This document shows positions 1 through 8,971 of a DNA stretch of 37,243 bases, piece after piece; within the stretch, counting starts at the first letter, position 1; every line of letters starts with the position of its first letter. Under the pieces are notes generated by a model, which was not told where the DNA came from, did no database searches, and saw only the letters and a list, made by a program, of their open reading frames with translations. The DNA is taken from NCBI GenBank assembly GCA_946409405.1, contig CAMJWL010000012.1, forward strand, positions 1 through 37,243, read 5' to 3'. The DNA comes from an uncultured Bacteroidales bacterium (GTDB taxonomy: Bacteria; Bacteroidota; Bacteroidia; Bacteroidales; UBA3824). A program made the translations under genes and the position numbers.

Positions 1-155
1 TTCACTTTTCCTAAGTAAATGTCACCTACACAAAACCGTCTGTTCCTCTTCTCCTTGTGAATCTCTACCAGCCGCTTGTCTTCAAGCAAGGCCAGTATCA
101 CTTCCGACTCTGTAGCATTTACAACTAAATCATTAGTTACTTGTTCGTTGTCCAC
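1..155 (-). CDS. rng: Ribonuclease G/E, N-terminal fragment (runs off the window)
   Basis: The minus-strand frame from a GTG at 155 translates to a protein containing EVILALLEDKRLVEIHKEK followed by FCVGDIYLGKVK. This is the typical beginning of Bacteroidota ribonuclease G/E, an endonuclease of RNA maturation and decay; the VGDIYLG segment is the start of its S1 RNA-binding domain. Only 51 codons are inside the window, so the catalytic part cannot be assessed. An in-frame TAA lies directly before the GTG (positions 156-158), so translation must start at this GTG or at a later codon. The gene lies downstream of the small ribosomal-type protein and HU on the same strand, a neighbourhood I recall from other Bacteroidales. 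Identity is by recognition of the N-terminal motif, not by alignment. Confidence 0.85.
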   Translation of the reverse strand, partial: MDNEQVTNDLVVNATESEVILALLEDKRLVEIHKEKRNRRFCVGDIYLGKV

Positions 156-222
156 TTAGTATCAGTTTTAGTTTATCTGTATGATACAGAGGTAATAGAG
201 TTAGGGGAAGTACAAGAAACTG

Positions 223-312
223 CTATTTCTTCTTGTGCCTGTCCTTGCGCAGACGTTTTTTGCGCTTGTGAGTAGCCATCTTGTGGCGTTTTCTCTTCTT
301 TCCGCTTGGCAT
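223..312 (-). CDS. 29-residue AURKAIP1/COX24-domain (mS38-like) ribosomal protein
   Basis: A complete 30-codon frame (ATG at 312, TAG at 223) encodes MPSGKKRKRHK, then MATHKRKKRLRKDRHKKK. Seventeen or more of the 29 residues are Lys, Arg or His. This is the short, highly basic protein annotated in Bacteroidota as AURKAIP1/COX24-domain protein; the domain corresponds to mitochondrial ribosomal protein mS38, so a role as a small-subunit ribosomal protein is likely. It is easily missed because of its length. It lies between HU (ends at 404) and the RNase G/E gene on the same strand. No strong promoter is visible in the 91 bases between it and HU, so co-transcription with HU is possible. Confidence 0.88.
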   Translation of the reverse strand: MPSGKKRKRHKMATHKRKKRLRKDRHKKK

Positions 313-403
313 TTTTTAATGATTTTTTGGTTAATTAAAATGTTGACTATTAATTAGATAACGAAGCCGCAGCACGTGCGACCCCGTTGTGGCAGACGCT
401 TGA

Positions 404-688
404 CTACTTGCCGTCCTTCTTAACCTCGCCTACGAATACCTTGGAGGGTTTGAAAGCGGGGATGTTGTGTTCCGGAATCACGATAGTAGTGTTCTTGGAG
501 ATGTTGCGCGCAGTCTTCTGTGCCCTCTTCTTGATTACAAAACTACCGAAGCCACGAAGGTACACGTTCTTCTCAGCCACCAATGCATCCTTGATGGAGT
601 CCATGAATGCCTCCACAGCCTTCTGAACTGTAACTTTCTCAATTCCCGTGTTCTTGGAAATCTCGTTTACGATGTCTGCTTTTGTCAT
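404..688 (-). CDS. HU-family DNA-binding protein
   Basis: A 94-residue protein of the standard HU/IHF size. It begins MTKADIVNEISKNTGI, the usual HU helix-turn-helix dimer body, and carries the beta-arm entry signature VYLRGFGSFVIKKRA at about residues 42-56, followed by the arm segment ARNISKNTTIVIPEHNIPAF, in which PEHNIPAF replaces the more common PATKVPAF. HU bends and compacts DNA in the nucleoid as a dimer. A -7 element TATATTTG lies 47-54 bases upstream of the ATG (735-742, minus). The gene heads a minus-strand group with the small ribosomal-type protein and RNase G/E. Nothing unusual is seen in the sequence. Confidence 0.95.
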   Translation of the reverse strand: MTKADIVNEISKNTGIEKVTVQKAVEAFMDSIKDALVAEKNVYLRGFGSFVIKKRAQKTARNISKNTTIVIPEHNIPAFKPSKVFVGEVKKDGK

Positions 689-734
689 TTTTTATGATAT
701 TTTTTATTCGTTATTTTTATGAATTTTCCGACTG

Positions 735-742
735 CAAATATA
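735..742 (-). promoter_or_regulatory. -7 element TATATTTG upstream of the HU gene
   Basis: On the minus strand TATATTTG matches the Bacteroidota -7 consensus TAnnTTTG exactly. The region about 19 bases further upstream reads TTTTA, a weak -33. It lies in a very AT-rich stretch about 50 bases before the HU start. Confidence 0.6.
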
Positions 743-821
743 AGAGTTTTTGAGAGATATATAAAATTTTTTAAGAGTTTTTTTTGCTTTTTTTTTGATT
801 TTCTGTCAAATACGAAAAAAA

Positions 822-859
822 ACGGTTGCATCGTGCGGCTTCCCGCGCTTTGCAACCGT
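822..859 (-). terminator. Intrinsic terminator of the ftsK-lolA operon
   Basis: On the minus strand, 40-odd bases after the lolA stop, ACGGTTGCA (859-851) and TGCAACCGT (830-822) form a perfect 9-bp stem around a GC-rich 20-base loop, followed by a run of T (plus-strand A 814-821). This is a textbook rho-independent terminator. The stretch 689-901 otherwise holds only this and the HU promoter. Confidence 0.88.
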
Positions 860-901
860 GGTATTGTATATATATAAGGCGTGTTTTTCTCTACGAAACT
901 C

Positions 902-1609
902 TTACCTCATGTCGTTGACCTCCGCGCCGGGGTACTTGGCGGGGTCGTAGGTGAAGAGCGCGTCTGCCATGGTGGCGTTGGGCTTGTATTCGGTGATTTC
1001 GATTATCTGGTCGCTGCCGTTCTTAAACTTGATGTCGATGCTCACAATCTGCGAGGTGGACTTCTCGATTGCAAGTTCTACGGTGTGGAACTCCTTGCCC
1101 TTGGGCTTTTCAGGATAGAGGTCGATAATCTGGCAGGTCTTCTTCTCAGATACCACCTTGCCGTCTTTCTTCACCTTCACGTCGCGCTGCTCCTCGCCTT
1201 TGAGGGCGTATTTGAAGCCTTTTTGATAGAGGTCGAAGATTTTGGTGGGGTTGCTGATGATGCTTTCCTCGTCTTCCTCCACCTCGGAGATGGTGATTTC
1301 GTTGGCGTCCTTGGAGTATGTCCACATTGTCTTGCCGTCGCTAAACATCTCAGTGCCAGCAAGTATCATCTTGTACATGCCGCCTTTGAGAAACATGAAT
1401 CCGCTCTTGGAGTCCTTGGTCTTCTCCGCCTTGTTTTCGAGCGTCCAGTCAAATGATGCGCGGAGCGTCTGGTATCCCTGCGTGGTCTGCTGCACCTTGT
1501 CGAGGATTTTCTTGGCGTTGGGGTCGTGTGCGTCGCCATCCTGCGCCATGGCGGGTGCTGCAAGTGTCATCGCCATCAATGCTGCTGCTATTATCTTAGT
1601 AATTTTCAT
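902..1609 (-). CDS. lolA: LolA-family periplasmic outer-membrane lipoprotein carrier
   Basis: A 235-residue protein starting MKITKIIAAALMAMTLAAPAMAQ, a signal peptide with a likely cut after AMA. An open frame continues upstream to 1900, but that part overlaps the ftsK end in another frame and is not protein-like, so I chose the ATG at 1609. The mature part starts DPNAKKILDKVQQ and has the LolA-like pattern of a helix, then strands such as GFMFLKGGMYKM, MWTYSKDANEITISEV and FHTVELAIEKSTSQIVSIDIKFKNG. LolA carries lipoproteins across the periplasm from LolCDE to the outer membrane. It sits 70 bases downstream of ftsK, an arrangement I recall from Bacteroides, and is followed by a strong terminator. 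Family assignment is from pattern; it could be an outer-membrane lipoprotein-sorting protein paralogue. Confidence 0.85.
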   Translation of the reverse strand: MKITKIIAAALMAMTLAAPAMAQDGDAHDPNAKKILDKVQQTTQGYQTLRASFDWTLENKAEKTKDSKSGFMFLKGGMYKMILAGTEMFSDGKTMWTYSKDANEITISEVEEDEESIISNPTKIFDLYQKGFKYALKGEEQRDVKVKKDGKVVSEKKTCQIIDLYPEKPKGKEFHTVELAIEKSTSQIVSIDIKFKNGSDQIIEITEYKPNATMADALFTYDPAKYPGAEVNDMR

Positions 1610-1679
1610 TTTTGATATGTGTTTTGTGGTTTGTAACTGCCTTAATGGTTGCAATGTGTAACAAATTATGAAAAAAAAA

Positions 1680-4466
1680 CTACAAAGAGCGGTCAAGGTT
1701 CTGTATGAATTGTTCGAGGGCGTATTCGGAATCGAGATAAACCTTGCGTGGCTTGCTGCCTTCGGCGGGGCCAACGATGCCGGCAGCTTCGAGTTGGTCC
1801 ATGATGCGTCCGGCTCGGTTGTAGCCGATTTCGAGTTTGCGCTGGAGCATGGATGTGCTGCCCTGCTGCGTGGTAACGATAATCCGCGCCGCCTCCTCAA
1901 ACATAGAATCCCTCTTGGACAAATCCACTGCCTCGCCTTCGTCGCCCGCCTCGATGTCGGGTTCGGGAAGTTCGTAGGTGGTGGGATAGCCGCGCTGCGA
2001 ACCTATGAACTCCGTTATCTTTTCGAGTTCGGGGGTGTCGATAAAGGCGCATTGCAAGCGTGTGATGCCGTCGCTGCCATACTGCACGAGCATATCGCCA
2101 CGACCTATCAGGTGGTTTGCGCCGGTGGTGTCGAGGATGGTCTTGGAGTCAACAGCCGACGACACCTTGAAGGCTATACGCGACGGGAAGTTTGCCTTGA
2201 TGGTACCCGTGATGATGTTTGTGGTAGGACGCTGCGTAGCCACAATGAGGTGTATGCCGATGGCGCGGGCGAGCTGGGCGATACGCGCAAGGGGCTTTTC
2301 AACTTCCTTGCCGGCGGTCATGATGAGGTCGGCAAACTCGTCGATTACAACGATGATGTACGGCAAGAACTTGTGTCCGCGCTCAGGGTTGAGACGTCGG
2401 GCGATAAACTTGGCGTTGTACTCCTTGATGTTGCGGCACTCCGCCTCTTTGAGGAGGTCGTAGCGGTTGTCCATCTCCACGGTGAGCGAGTTGAGGGTCT
2501 GTTTTACCTTGTCAACATCGGTGATGATGGCGTCCTCGCTCTCGGGAAGTTTGGCGAGGTAGTGTTTCTCTATCTTATTATAAAGTGTGAGTTCCACTTT
2601 CTTGGGGTCCACAAGCACAAACTTGACCTCCGCTGGATGTTTTTTGTACAGGATGGACGCAATGATGGCGTTGAGACCCACAGATTTACCCTGACCTGTG
2701 GCACCGGCAACGAGCAAGTGGGGGCATTTGGCGAGGTCTATCACATAACTCTCGTTGCTGATGGTCTTGCCGATGGCGAGCGGGAGTTCGTACTTGCTGT
2801 TTTGGAACGCCGCCGATGTTATCAGCGACTCCATGGTAACAATCTCCGGATTCTTGTTTGGCACTTCGATACCTACCGTGCCGCGTCCCGGAATAGGCGC
2901 GATGATACGGATACCAATAGCCTTGAGATCCATCATGATGTTGTCTTCGAGGCTCTTAATTTTTGAAATCTTGATGCCCGGCGCGGGCGTGAGTTCGTAA
3001 AGCGTTACCGTGGGGCCGATGGTCGCCTTTATCTTGATGAGTTTGATGCGGAAATCTTTGAGGATGTCAACGATTTTGGTCTTGTTTTCGGTGAGTTCCG
3101 CGTCAGAAACGCTCTTCTTGGAGTCGAGGTGGTTGAGCAACGACACGGGCGGCAACTTGTAGTCAGACAAGTCGAGCGTCGGGTCGTATGGCGGGAGGTT
3201 GTTGACGTCGGCAACTGTGATGTCGTGGTTGGTCTCCACTTCGAGAGGCATATTTTCGCCGTCGCTACCTGTCGCCGTTGCCGTAAATGCTGCCGTGCCT
3301 GGCGTTACCTCCGAGGGTTGCACGTCGGGATCGGGCGCGTCAAACTGCACTTCGTCTTCCGTTTCGTCGGTCTCGGTGGTGTCTTCCACCTCAAAGTCGA
3401 TGCCGTCGGTGCTGGCGGGTGCGGCGGTGTTTTGGCCGGGGGCAGAATTGTCGCCTATCACATAACGTTCCTTTACGGAGTTGGGACCATTGCTCTCGGT
3501 GGTGGTGTTTGGACGTATGGTTTGTGAGGAATTGGATGGCTGTTGAGGATTGTCGAAATCTATCTTCTGTTCCTTGCCCACGTAATCCTTGCCACCGCCA
3601 AAAATATCGCGCACAAAAGAGCCTATGCTCCTGCCGCCAGCGTCATTGCCGGGGGTGTTGATAGGACTATTGAGCGCATTGTCGTCGTCGCCACGGCTGT
3701 CGTCCTCAAAGATAACGTCGTCGTAATTGTCATTGGATTCCTTCTTGGAGCGGCGCGAAGACGTGGTGGTGGAACTTTGCTGACGCTCGGAGTTGAGTTT
3801 CTGAGTCTCGGTCATCGACTTGGCAAATGTGTTGGCATTTTTCCAAGCGGTCTTCACATTGCGGTGCTTGCGGAAGTCGTCGCAAAAAATCTTCACCCAA
3901 CTTACTGAGTTTTCAAATGTTACCATAATAACAGCACCGGCGATGATGAGTAAGAAAAGTACCGTGCCAAATTTGCCTATCACAGATTCGAGCCAATGGT
4001 CCACTTCGTAGCCGAACACGCCGCCAAAGAAAAACGCGCTGTCGCCAAATAGCATTGCAAGAAACACCGACAGCCACACCGTCCAAATCATCGAATGTTT
4101 TACCGCACCCCAAAACGGCACCGGCTCGTATTTGTAAAACCTAAAACCTACAAGCGCAAAAAGCCATACAAACACGAATGAAGGTATGCCAAAAAGGTTG
4201 TGTATGAAGATATGGGCGAGCAACGCGCCCGCCTTGCTGCCGCTGTTGGCCACCTGCACGTCGCTATTGAAAATAAAACGAAGGATGCCCATGTCAAATT
4301 TGCTTTGATCTTCCTTCCACGTGAACAGGTACGAAATGAATCCTACAAGCGCAACCAAGGAAACGAGCAACATCACAAGCCCCATTATGAACTTGAACTT
4401 CTCGTCTTTGGTAATGTTGATAGCCTTGTTGATAGGCGATACATATTCAGTTTTCTTACGCCCCAT
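1680..4466 (-). CDS. ftsK: FtsK/SpoIIIE DNA translocase
   Basis: This 928-residue protein moves chromosomal DNA at the division septum and supports dimer resolution. Four membrane segments are visible at about 27-47, 83-109, 125-145 and 165-185. A long acidic, Ser/Thr-rich linker follows (about 215-430). The motor then shows an alpha/beta region with GIEVPN near 532, Walker A GATGQGKS at 588-595, VDPKKVEL near 619 and Walker B IIVVIDE at 704-710, plus VATQRPTTNIITG near 742. The C-terminal winged-helix gamma domain (about 855-912, MLQRKLEIGYNRAGRIMDQL) reads KOPS sites. Length and order match family norms. The ATG at 4466 gives a charged N-terminus before the first membrane helix. A full TTTG-N20-TACTTTTG promoter lies just upstream, and lolA follows in the same transcript. 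Confidence 0.97.
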   Translation of the reverse strand: MGRKKTEYVSPINKAINITKDEKFKFIMGLVMLLVSLVALVGFISYLFTWKEDQSKFDMGILRFIFNSDVQVANSGSKAGALLAHIFIHNLFGIPSFVFVWLFALVGFRFYKYEPVPFWGAVKHSMIWTVWLSVFLAMLFGDSAFFFGGVFGYEVDHWLESVIGKFGTVLFLLIIAGAVIMVTFENSVSWVKIFCDDFRKHRNVKTAWKNANTFAKSMTETQKLNSERQQSSTTTSSRRSKKESNDNYDDVIFEDDSRGDDDNALNSPINTPGNDAGGRSIGSFVRDIFGGGKDYVGKEQKIDFDNPQQPSNSSQTIRPNTTTESNGPNSVKERYVIGDNSAPGQNTAAPASTDGIDFEVEDTTETDETEDEVQFDAPDPDVQPSEVTPGTAAFTATATGSDGENMPLEVETNHDITVADVNNLPPYDPTLDLSDYKLPPVSLLNHLDSKKSVSDAELTENKTKIVDILKDFRIKLIKIKATIGPTVTLYELTPAPGIKISKIKSLEDNIMMDLKAIGIRIIAPIPGRGTVGIEVPNKNPEIVTMESLITSAAFQNSKYELPLAIGKTISNESYVIDLAKCPHLLVAGATGQGKSVGLNAIIASILYKKHPAEVKFVLVDPKKVELTLYNKIEKHYLAKLPESEDAIITDVDKVKQTLNSLTVEMDNRYDLLKEAECRNIKEYNAKFIARRLNPERGHKFLPYIIVVIDEFADLIMTAGKEVEKPLARIAQLARAIGIHLIVATQRPTTNIITGTIKANFPSRIAFKVSSAVDSKTILDTTGANHLIGRGDMLVQYGSDGITRLQCAFIDTPELEKITEFIGSQRGYPTTYELPEPDIEAGDEGEAVDLSKRDSMFEEAARIIVTTQQGSTSMLQRKLEIGYNRAGRIMDQLEAAGIVGPAEGSKPRKVYLDSEYALEQFIQNLDRSL

Positions 4467-4502
4467 TGTAATTGGTTTTTAAACTACACAGTAAATTTTT
4501 TG

Positions 4503-4534
4503 CAAAAGTACAGATTTCTTTTGATTTTTGCAAA
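4503..4534 (-). promoter_or_regulatory. Promoter of ftsK-lolA (TTTG-N20-TACTTTTG)
   Basis: On the minus strand TTTG (4534-4531) and TACTTTTG (4510-4503) are separated by 20 bases, matching the Bacteroidota -33/-7 consensus in both boxes. The ftsK ATG is 37 bases downstream. Confidence 0.8.
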
Positions 4535-4598
4535 GAAAAATTTAAAAGGAAATTTTATGTTTTTTCATCAGATGCGACACCAATCTTGTTTAACTGTA

Positions 4599-6614
4599 TT
4601 ATCCCCTCTCCTCCAATGCCTTCTGATACTCAAACATCTTGTCCCTGAGACTTGCCGCCGCGATAAAGTCGAGTTTTTTGGCGGCGCGCTCCATCTCCTG
4701 ACGGGTTTCGCGCACAAGGCGTTCGAGGTCGCGTTTGGAATAGAATTTGGTTTCGGGTTCAGCCGCCTTTGCCATAACGGACGTAGAGGCTGTATCCTTG
4801 AAAGTATGTTCCGCATCATTTTTGGCAATCAAAACGCCGCCCGTAGCCTTGCGTATTTGCTTTGGCACGATGCCATGTTCGTCGTTGTACTGCATCTGCA
4901 CGGAGCGGTGGCGGTTGGTCTCCTCGATAGTGGTGCGCATCGAATCTGTCATCACGTCGGCATACATTATCACGCGGCCATGCACATTGCGGGCAGCGCG
5001 TCCGGCGGTCTGAGTGAGCGACCTCGCCGAACGCAAGAAACCCTCCTTGTCGGCATCCAAAATCGCCACGAGCGACACCTCCGGCACGTCCAAACCCTCG
5101 CGCAACAAGTTGACACCCACAAGCACGTCAAACGTGCCAGTCCTCAGACCATCCATAATCTCAATGCGCTCCAAAGTATCCACCTCGCTGTGGATGTATT
5201 TGGCACGGATGTCCATGCGGAGAAGGTATTTGGTGAGTTCCTCCGCCATGCGCTTGGTGAGGGTTGTTACCATCACACGCTCGTCGGTGGCCACCACCTG
5301 TTGGATTTCGTTGATGAGGTCGTCTATCTGATTGAGCGTCGGCCGCACCTCGATGGGCGGATCCAATAGACCCGTGGGGCGAATCATCTGTTCCACCACC
5401 ACGCCGCCGCATTTTTCGAGTTCGTAGTCGGCGGGAGTCGCGCTCATGTATATCACCTGCGGGCAAAGTTCCTCAAACTCAGTGAATTTAAGCGGCCTGT
5501 TGTCAAACGCCGCCGGAAGCCTAAACCCATATTCCACCAAGTTGGCCTTGCGGCTGCGGTCGCCGCCGTACATGGCGTGTATCTGACCGAGGGTAACGTG
5601 GCTTTCGTCTATCACAAGCAAGAAGTCGTCCGGGAAATAATCCAACAGGCAGAAAGGTCGGCTGCCCGGCTGTCGTCCGTCGAAGTAACGCGAATAGTTT
5701 TCCACGCCCTGACAATGGCCAAGTTCCTGGAGCATTTCGAGGTCGTTGTTCACACGGTCTTCTATGCGCTTGGCTTCGAGGCTCTTGCCCTCGTCCTTAA
5801 AAAATTGTATCTGCAATCCAAGGTCGATGCGTATCTGCCTCATCGCCTCTATAAGACGGTCGTGCGAGGTGATGAAATTTTTGGCGGGATAGATGGTGCA
5901 GGAGTCGCAGTTTTCGAGGGTCATATTGTTTGTAGGGTCAAACTTGATGATTTCGTCCACCTCGTCGTCCCAAAAACGGATGCGGTAGGCATAGTCGTCG
6001 TATGCCACAAAGACGTCCACCGTGTCGCCCTTCACACGGAAAGTGCCACGCTTAAAATCTATCTCGTTGCGGCTGTACAGGCTCTCAGACAACTTGTGGA
6101 GCAATTGGTTGCGCCCCACATTCTCTCCCCTACTAAAATGGACAACGTTGGCATGAAAATCCTCCGGGTTGCCCACGCCATACAGGCAACTCACACTCGA
6201 CACTATTATAATATCCCTCCTGCCCGACAGCAACGCCGTAGCCGCCGACATGCGAAGTTTTTCGATTTCGTCGTTGATGGAGAGATCCTTCTCTATATAA
6301 GTGTTGGTGGTGGGGATGAACGCCTCCGGCTGATAATAGTCGTAATAAGACACAAAATACTCCACCGCGTTCTCGGGGAAAAAACTCTTGAACTCGCCGT
6401 ACAACTGCGCCGCCAAGGTCTTATTATGACTAAGCACAAGCACGGGCTTGCCCACGTTCTGGATTACGTTGGCAATGGTGAAGGTCTTTCCCGAACCGGT
6501 AACACCTTTGAGAATCTGATACTTATCGCCGCGCTGCACCCCCTCGTAGAGTTGGCGGATGGCCTGCGGCTGATCGCCCGTGGGCTTAAACTCCGACGTT
6601 AACTTAAAATCCAT
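4599..6614 (-). CDS. uvrB: UvrABC excision repair subunit UvrB
   Basis: A 671-residue protein starting MDFKLTSEFKPTGDQPQAI. UvrB is the damage-verifying helicase-like subunit of nucleotide excision repair. Walker A GVTGSGKT is at 37-44, the beta-hairpin region YYDYYQPEAFIP near 92-103, the DESH box near 335, helicase motif VI TQTAGRAARN near 540, and a C-terminal UVR domain (LERLVRETRQEMERAAKKLDF) that contacts UvrC. Length equals the usual 660-680. The frame is open 20 codons further upstream, but the promoter-like TAGTTTTG (6644-6651) falls inside that extension, so the ATG at 6614 is preferred. It diverges from the phosphatase gene at 6740. No terminator-like hairpin is evident between its stop and the ftsK promoter. 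Confidence 0.97.
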   Translation of the reverse strand: MDFKLTSEFKPTGDQPQAIRQLYEGVQRGDKYQILKGVTGSGKTFTIANVIQNVGKPVLVLSHNKTLAAQLYGEFKSFFPENAVEYFVSYYDYYQPEAFIPTTNTYIEKDLSINDEIEKLRMSAATALLSGRRDIIIVSSVSCLYGVGNPEDFHANVVHFSRGENVGRNQLLHKLSESLYSRNEIDFKRGTFRVKGDTVDVFVAYDDYAYRIRFWDDEVDEIIKFDPTNNMTLENCDSCTIYPAKNFITSHDRLIEAMRQIRIDLGLQIQFFKDEGKSLEAKRIEDRVNNDLEMLQELGHCQGVENYSRYFDGRQPGSRPFCLLDYFPDDFLLVIDESHVTLGQIHAMYGGDRSRKANLVEYGFRLPAAFDNRPLKFTEFEELCPQVIYMSATPADYELEKCGGVVVEQMIRPTGLLDPPIEVRPTLNQIDDLINEIQQVVATDERVMVTTLTKRMAEELTKYLLRMDIRAKYIHSEVDTLERIEIMDGLRTGTFDVLVGVNLLREGLDVPEVSLVAILDADKEGFLRSARSLTQTAGRAARNVHGRVIMYADVMTDSMRTTIEETNRHRSVQMQYNDEHGIVPKQIRKATGGVLIAKNDAEHTFKDTASTSVMAKAAEPETKFYSKRDLERLVRETRQEMERAAKKLDFIAAASLRDKMFEYQKALEERG

Positions 6615-6643
6615 ATCGCTGTCTGGGTAATGATTAAATTTTG

Positions 6644-6651
6644 CAAAACTA
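6644..6651 (-). promoter_or_regulatory. -7 element TAGTTTTG upstream of uvrB
   Basis: An exact TAnnTTTG match on the minus strand, 30 bases before the uvrB ATG. The -33 is weak (TATG at the expected spacing). It lies back to back with the promoter of the divergent phosphatase gene; the two -33 regions are close together at 6671-6685. Confidence 0.55.
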
Positions 6652-6682
6652 ATAATTTTTTCGCAAAAAAACATAAAGATTG

Positions 6683-6713
6683 TTGCATAGAATAATATTT
6701 TTTTCTAACTTTG
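6683..6713 (+). promoter_or_regulatory. Promoter of the TPR/SpoIIE-type phosphatase gene (TTG-N20-TAACTTTG)
   Basis: TTG at 6683-6685 and TAACTTTG at 6706-6713 are 20 bases apart and fit the -33/-7 consensus. The ATG at 6740 follows 27 bases after the -7 element, which also argues against the in-frame ATG at 6680. Confidence 0.75.
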
Positions 6714-6739
6714 AGCATCTAACAAGACAGAATAACCAC

Positions 6740-8971
6740 ATGGTTAAATTTCTGATAATCAGCATATTAACATCGTTGCTGGCGATAGAATCGGGGCAAC
6801 AAGGCGACGTGCGTCCCAAGGACGACGGTACGTGGGCAGACAGTCTTGTCGCCGCCACTACCGCCCAAGACTCCCTGCGGATGTGCCATCAGGCGGCTCA
6901 GAGGTCAATTTTTGCAGACACCGTGCTAAAATATTCGCTCATCGAAGCGTCTATTGCCGAAAGGCTCAAAGACTCCGCCAACCTCGCCGACGCATACAGC
7001 ACAATCGCCTGGGCTTACTCCCACCACGGCAACAGCGACATGTCCGCCAAATACTACGAAAAAGAATACGCCCTCGTAAGCAAGACCAAAGACACCGTGC
7101 GCATAGCCAAAACCCTATACAACCTCGGCTGCACATACAACGACCTCAACAAGTTTTCGCGCTCGCTACATTACTACCAACAGGCGTTGATGCTGTTTGA
7201 AAAATTAGGCGACCACTCAAAAGCCTCGCAGATACAGCGCGACCTATCATACCGCGCCATCAACATGAAACAATACGACATCGCATACGAACAACTGCAA
7301 CCGGCTATCGACAACGACCGCAAATACAACGACTCCATATCCCTCGCCAAAGACTACTACACATGGATATGGCTGCACTTCAACGAGACCAAAAACAAAA
7401 ACTCCTCCTCTGAACTCAAAAGACTCGACCAACTGGCGGACACCATCGGCATGATAGCCCGCTCCTGCAAAGACAACATCGAAAAAGGCCTCTTGATGTT
7501 CGATTATTACCACATCAAGACCATACTCTACGGCAAACTATATACACTGGACAGGCAGAGATGGCGCATCGACTCCGCATACAGTTTTTGCGACAAAGCA
7601 CTCGAATACCAAAGCGCGGTCAGGTCGGTGGAAAGCATAGTGATGATACTCACCCAAAAAGCGCAGACATCGTACTTCGCCCAAGAAAGCCAGATAGGCA
7701 TCAACATCACGGACTACCTCAAACAGCGGTACATCGACTCCGTAGGCCTCAACCGCAAGATGGAAATCTACAAAGTGGCGTCGCAGTGCCACGAGGGCGT
7801 CGAAGACTTCGAGAAGGCATACGTGGACATGTGCGAATACGTCAAATGCTACATACAGTTTGTAAGCAGCCAAAACGTGATGGAAAACGCCGAGTTCACA
7901 TCGAAAGTCAACATGCTCAAAATGCAAAACGAACAGGAGTACGAACAAAAGCAAAGCCAAGAAAAAATGGAGCAACAGCGGCGCATCACCACACTTATTA
8001 TAATAGTGCTAATAATAGGCACCATCCTCCTTGGACTTACCCTCCGCGCCCTGCACCTAAAACGAGAAAACGTAAAAATACTCAACGACAAAAACCAGCA
8101 ACTAAGCCGACAGCAAGAAGAAATCATAGCACAGCGCAACGTCATCGAAGAACAGCGGCAGGCATCAGAACGCGCCAATCTTATAATGTACCAAAGCATC
8201 AGTTACGCCCGCCACATACAGAGCGCCGCGCTACCCAGCGAAGAGCACCTCAGAAGAATTTTCCCAGACCACTTCGTATATTACGAACCCAAAGACATCG
8301 TGAGCGGCGACTTCTACTACGCCACCCAAAACGCCGGACTCGACATCTTCGTACTCGCCGACTGCACCGGACACGGCGTACCGGGCGGCTTCCTGAGCAT
8401 GCTCGGCATCTCGGCAATCAAAGAACTCCTCAAAAACCCCGAAATAGACATAATGCCCGGCATCATACTCGACATGATGCGCGAATACGTCAAGCAGGCA
8501 CTCGCCAACGACGAAGAAGTGGCGGAGGCAATGGCCAACGGCGAAGAATCGTACTCCACAGCCGACGGCATGGACATGTCGATAATAGCCTACGACAAAT
8601 ACAACCACATCCTGCGCTTTGCCGGCGCATACCAAAGCCTCTACATAGCCCGCGACGGCGAAATCACCCGCCTCAAAGGCGACCGCATGCCCGTAGGAAG
8701 GCACATCAACGAATCGGCGATGTTCCAGACACAGTTTTTCAATACAAAGAAAGGCGACATGATATACATGTCGTCTGACGGCATACCGAGCCAAATAGGA
8801 TTTTCGGGAGTCAAGTTTATGTCCAAGAGGATGATAGACTTCTTCAAAAGCAACTACGCCCTGCCATGCGAAACCCAAAAGCGCAACCTCACCAACATAA
8901 TGAACGATTGGCTCTTTGGCGCAACACAGATAGACGACCTCTCCCTCGTAGGCATCAGGATTACAGAATAA
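6740..8971 (+). CDS. TPR sensor with C-terminal SpoIIE/PP2C-type serine phosphatase
   Basis: A 743-residue membrane protein. An N-terminal hydrophobic signal (residues 1-16) is followed by a periplasmic alpha-helical region with TPR-like units (about 60-200 clearest, for example AKTLYNLGCTYNDLNKFSRS). One membrane helix lies at about 417-436, then a coiled coil (440-480), then a phosphatase domain. The PPM metal-binding motifs are present: SGDFYY at 522-527, DCTGHGVPGG at 541-550, ADGMDMS at 608-613, SSDG at 678-681 and DDLSLVGIR at 732-740. Such proteins dephosphorylate Ser/Thr on partner proteins in response to an envelope signal. The start at 6740 follows the promoter at 6683-6713. Its stop codon directly abuts that of the convergent receiver gene. 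Substrate and signal are unknown; the receiver is a plausible functional neighbour only by position. Confidence 0.92.
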   Translation: MVKFLIISILTSLLAIESGQQGDVRPKDDGTWADSLVAATTAQDSLRMCHQAAQRSIFADTVLKYSLIEASIAERLKDSANLADAYSTIAWAYSHHGNSDMSAKYYEKEYALVSKTKDTVRIAKTLYNLGCTYNDLNKFSRSLHYYQQALMLFEKLGDHSKASQIQRDLSYRAINMKQYDIAYEQLQPAIDNDRKYNDSISLAKDYYTWIWLHFNETKNKNSSSELKRLDQLADTIGMIARSCKDNIEKGLLMFDYYHIKTILYGKLYTLDRQRWRIDSAYSFCDKALEYQSAVRSVESIVMILTQKAQTSYFAQESQIGINITDYLKQRYIDSVGLNRKMEIYKVASQCHEGVEDFEKAYVDMCEYVKCYIQFVSSQNVMENAEFTSKVNMLKMQNEQEYEQKQSQEKMEQQRRITTLIIIVLIIGTILLGLTLRALHLKRENVKILNDKNQQLSRQQEEIIAQRNVIEEQRQASERANLIMYQSISYARHIQSAALPSEEHLRRIFPDHFVYYEPKDIVSGDFYYATQNAGLDIFVLADCTGHGVPGGFLSMLGISAIKELLKNPEIDIMPGIILDMMREYVKQALANDEEVAEAMANGEESYSTADGMDMSIIAYDKYNHILRFAGAYQSLYIARDGEITRLKGDRMPVGRHINESAMFQTQFFNTKKGDMIYMSSDGIPSQIGFSGVKFMSKRMIDFFKSNYALPCETQKRNLTNIMNDWLFGATQIDDLSLVGIRITE

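Noticed and set aside
372-379. GCACGTGC palindrome between HU and the small ribosomal-type gene
   Set aside because: Only eight bases, no second copy or T-run nearby; too short to claim as an operator or terminator.
1610-1900. N-terminal extension of the lolA frame
   Set aside because: It overlaps the 3' end of ftsK in another frame, is Arg/Ser/Pro-rich and would bury the signal peptide that starts at 1609.
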